Assembly: GCA_009841615.1 (NCBI GenBank)
Contig: VXLL01000026.1
Span: forward strand, 1-34,184
Origin: Gammaproteobacteria bacterium
Lineage (GTDB): Bacteria; Pseudomonadota; Gammaproteobacteria; Pseudomonadales; Azotimanducaceae
DNA: 34,184 nucleotides
Direction: 5' to 3'
The position numbers and the translations under genes were made by a program. Under the pieces are notes generated by a model. It ran no database searches. It was not told the DNA's origin and saw only the letters and a program-made list of their open reading frames with translations. Positions 32,123 through 34,184 of the stretch are shown piece after piece (the stretch's first letter is position 1; each line of letters begins with the position of its first letter).

Positions 32123-34099
32123 ATGACGAGATCTTCATTTAAGTCGCTGTGGTGGTTGCCACTTGTTGCGATGCTTTCATGTATGGGTGTCCAAGCCCAA
32201 AATGGTAATTCGGCTGCTACACCGGAACACGGAATTGGCGGTGCTGTGCCGATGAGCATTTACAGCGATAACATTGCAATGAAGTTGCGCCTTGAAACCG
32301 AACGATGGCGTAAAGATACCTATGTAGTTATTGATTACGCCCAAACGAACGCATTTGAAATTCAGGCTTGCGTACTTGGTACGTTACGGTTTGGCGAGAA
32401 TGAAAATACCTTAAAGGTACTCGCTGAAAACTTCCATATTGAAGTTTCTAAAGAAGACATTAGCGTAGCGCCCGACTTGCTTTGTAACACATTGACAGCA
32501 GAGTATGCCGAAGAAAACAATCAAATTGATGTCGCCGCTAAAATCGGATGGCCGATATTGAAGCATTACAGCTTGCGATTGAATTTTGACACTCAAGAAC
32601 TGGTACTGACTCCTTCTGAGGAGAGATCCGCAGAGGATGCAAGAGCAGAATTCGAGCTTGTAATAAACGATTTACAACAAGTTGGAGACCAAGTTTGGGT
32701 TCCAGTATTTGCAGCGGAAGATGACAGAGTCTACATGCAATTCGATACTGCTACGTATCACACCCGCATAGATCAAGATCTCGCTTCGAACATCAGCTAT
32801 CCATCTGAGGAAGGAGCAACGGTTTACTTCTCAGACGGAGAAACTAAGCGACCAATTACCGACATGGCGGCGTTGATGCGAATTGATTTTCAGTCCGATG
32901 ACCGCATCAATGCAGGCCAGCGATTGGCGACAGGTCTCTCGTTGTTGACGGGGTATGATCTCGAGATTAACCCAAAAGAAGGTTATCTCGCACTCACACA
33001 GGTCACAAATAGCAACTATAGGACTCAGGACGAGGAATTCTATGCTGCGCTCGAGGCAAACGACCGCCACGCTCTTGATGCGTTTCTCGCAACTCATCCA
33101 GCAGACCGAAACGTTGAAGAAGCAGTAGAAAATCGATTCGTTCTCGGACTTGAAGCCGGCGACGAAGTCGACGTGCAAATGGCGGCATTAGAAAAAGGTG
33201 TCGATGTCACGGACAAAGGCGAACGATTCCGCTATCTCAATGGATTTGTTGGTCTTGCTGCACAAGCTCAAGCTGACCCCAATTTGACGATCGCGGTTGG
33301 CGAACGCTCATTAGAGTTTGTAGGCGTGTCAAACAACCCAGCGGACCGACAGCAGATTCAGATGTACATGGGTGATTTGTACTTTGAACAAGGTGATGTA
33401 AAACAAGCGACAAGGTACTACATGAGTGCTGGTTTCAACGGGGATCCGAGAGCAGAGAACGTTGTAAAGTTTAAGTTAGCGACAGTTTATGAAAAACAGG
33501 AGCGGTGGGGTCGAGCATATGCAAACTATGCGCGTGCTCTAAAGGAACAAATGACACTACCACCTGATATGGTCGCTAATGCTCAGGAAGGTCTCACACG
33601 AATTCGACCGCACCTAGATCCACACGATCCATTGATCGAAGAAGTGGAAAACATGCGAAAGTATGTCTCCGTTGCCGTAAAGATTGGCGATGCACTACCG
33701 GATGTCACCGCCAAGACTTTGGAAGGTGTCGAACAATCGCTTGAAGATTTCAAAGGCAAGGTAGTACTGATCGACGTTTGGGCTACTTGGTGTGGTCCTT
33801 GCATCGCTGGCCTTCCCAAGCTTCGCGAAATAGCAGAGAAATTTGAAGGGACTAACTTTACGGTCCTCTCGGTAAGCGCGGACGACAAAGTCGAAACTGT
33901 GAAGGAGTTCTTGGAAGATGAAGAGCTACCATGGGATCACTGGCACATTGGCGCAACTAGCGAAACACATCAGAAGTGGAATATTCGCGGATATCCAACC
34001 TACATGCTAGTTGGCCAGGACGGTACTTTGCTAGCCCGCGGGCATGCGTTAACTGAAGAGATGATTGAGCAAATACAACAGAATCTAATTCAGATTTAA
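32123..34099 (+). CDS. Periplasmic fusion: retropepsin-like domains, TPR-like region and TlpA thioredoxin domain
   Basis: From ATG 32123 (ribosome site GGGGGAC) the product has 658 residues. A signal peptide (about 8-26, ends VQA) is followed by two aspartic-protease-like units. Each ends in a family-style strand motif (IGWPILKHYSLRLNFDTQEL and LLTGYDLEINPKEGYLAL), but the active Asp-Thr-Gly is degraded (DYAQ in the first, DTAT in the second), so protease activity is doubtful. Helical TPR-like repeats occupy about 320-500. A TlpA/ResA-type thioredoxin domain (about 515-655) has an intact active site WCGPC (Cys557, Cys560) and a cis-proline region RGYPTYMLV. It probably acts as a periplasmic thiol-disulfide protein with a binding front end. 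No DsbD or cytochrome maturation gene is adjacent. Confidence 0.78.
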   Translation: MTRSSFKSLWWLPLVAMLSCMGVQAQNGNSAATPEHGIGGAVPMSIYSDNIAMKLRLETERWRKDTYVVIDYAQTNAFEIQACVLGTLRFGENENTLKVLAENFHIEVSKEDISVAPDLLCNTLTAEYAEENNQIDVAAKIGWPILKHYSLRLNFDTQELVLTPSEERSAEDARAEFELVINDLQQVGDQVWVPVFAAEDDRVYMQFDTATYHTRIDQDLASNISYPSEEGATVYFSDGETKRPITDMAALMRIDFQSDDRINAGQRLATGLSLLTGYDLEINPKEGYLALTQVTNSNYRTQDEEFYAALEANDRHALDAFLATHPADRNVEEAVENRFVLGLEAGDEVDVQMAALEKGVDVTDKGERFRYLNGFVGLAAQAQADPNLTIAVGERSLEFVGVSNNPADRQQIQMYMGDLYFEQGDVKQATRYYMSAGFNGDPRAENVVKFKLATVYEKQERWGRAYANYARALKEQMTLPPDMVANAQEGLTRIRPHLDPHDPLIEEVENMRKYVSVAVKIGDALPDVTAKTLEGVEQSLEDFKGKVVLIDVWATWCGPCIAGLPKLREIAEKFEGTNFTVLSVSADDKVETVKEFLEDEELPWDHWHIGATSETHQKWNIRGYPTYMLVGQDGTLLARGHALTEEMIEQIQQNLIQI

Positions 34100-34184
34100 A
34101 TTTTCTTATTCTTAGTAAGACAGAGCGCCGGTGGTGAGGAACCTAAAACACCTGGGTTTTAAATAAAATTTTTGTTATTTTAAA

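Overview
The window looks like chromosomal DNA of a gammaproteobacterium, probably an uncultivated or environmental lineage. It carries gammaproteobacterial housekeeping genes (hslR, pckA, the single-domain type of gshA, acpH, dsbB, yheS, and an overlapping mutY-yggX pair), with strong coding matches but divergent sequence. Base composition is moderate. Many starts are GTG or TTG and many genes lack a clear Shine-Dalgarno, so several 5' ends are uncertain. I saw no insertion sequence, phage gene, CRISPR array or rRNA.

Layout. (1) 1-54: 5' part of a tRNA-Phe gene, minus strand. (2) 193-3112: compact three-gene cluster of a BtaA-like (DUF3419) aminocarboxypropyl transferase, a GNAT-like protein and a heme-oxygenase-like diiron oxidase. 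It faces a lipoprotein (3109-5115, minus) that joins FG-GAP/VCBS repeats to a DsbD-alpha-like domain. (3) 5419-8856: ABC-2-type permease fused to an M1-peptidase-like ectodomain with a degraded zinc site and a 5' end that lacks a standard start. (4) 8898-10943: thpR and cysQ (minus), hslR (plus). (5) 11231-18459: small membrane protein, pckA, gshA-acpH, dsbB, yheS (plus). (6) 18453-24080: a minus-strand operon of an ECF sigma factor, a putative single-pass anti-sigma factor and four paralogous exported PDZ proteins, divergent from (7) 24414-27038, a membrane sensor with HAMP, PP2C/SpoIIE phosphatase and STAS domains. (8) 27222-29596: mutY, yggX, a small membrane protein and a methyltransferase (minus). 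(9) 29582-34099: an unknown protein, an APC-like transporter, a 650-bp gap and a periplasmic protein joining a retropepsin-like fold, a TPR-like region and a TlpA thioredoxin domain.

The strongest candidate for an undescribed system is the sigma/anti-sigma/PDZ array with the divergent phosphatase-STAS sensor. The four PDZ proteins share a C-terminal PDZ-like module, have no protease domain, and three end in I-L-E or I-L-D. A plausible reading, which is inference, is an envelope-sensing module whose outputs are soluble or anchored PDZ adaptors. The second candidate is the DUF3419-GNAT-diiron oxidase cluster, which resembles a small biosynthetic operon. Thiol chemistry recurs (gshA, dsbB, the DsbD-alpha lipoprotein, the TlpA fusion), but the genes are not in one operon.
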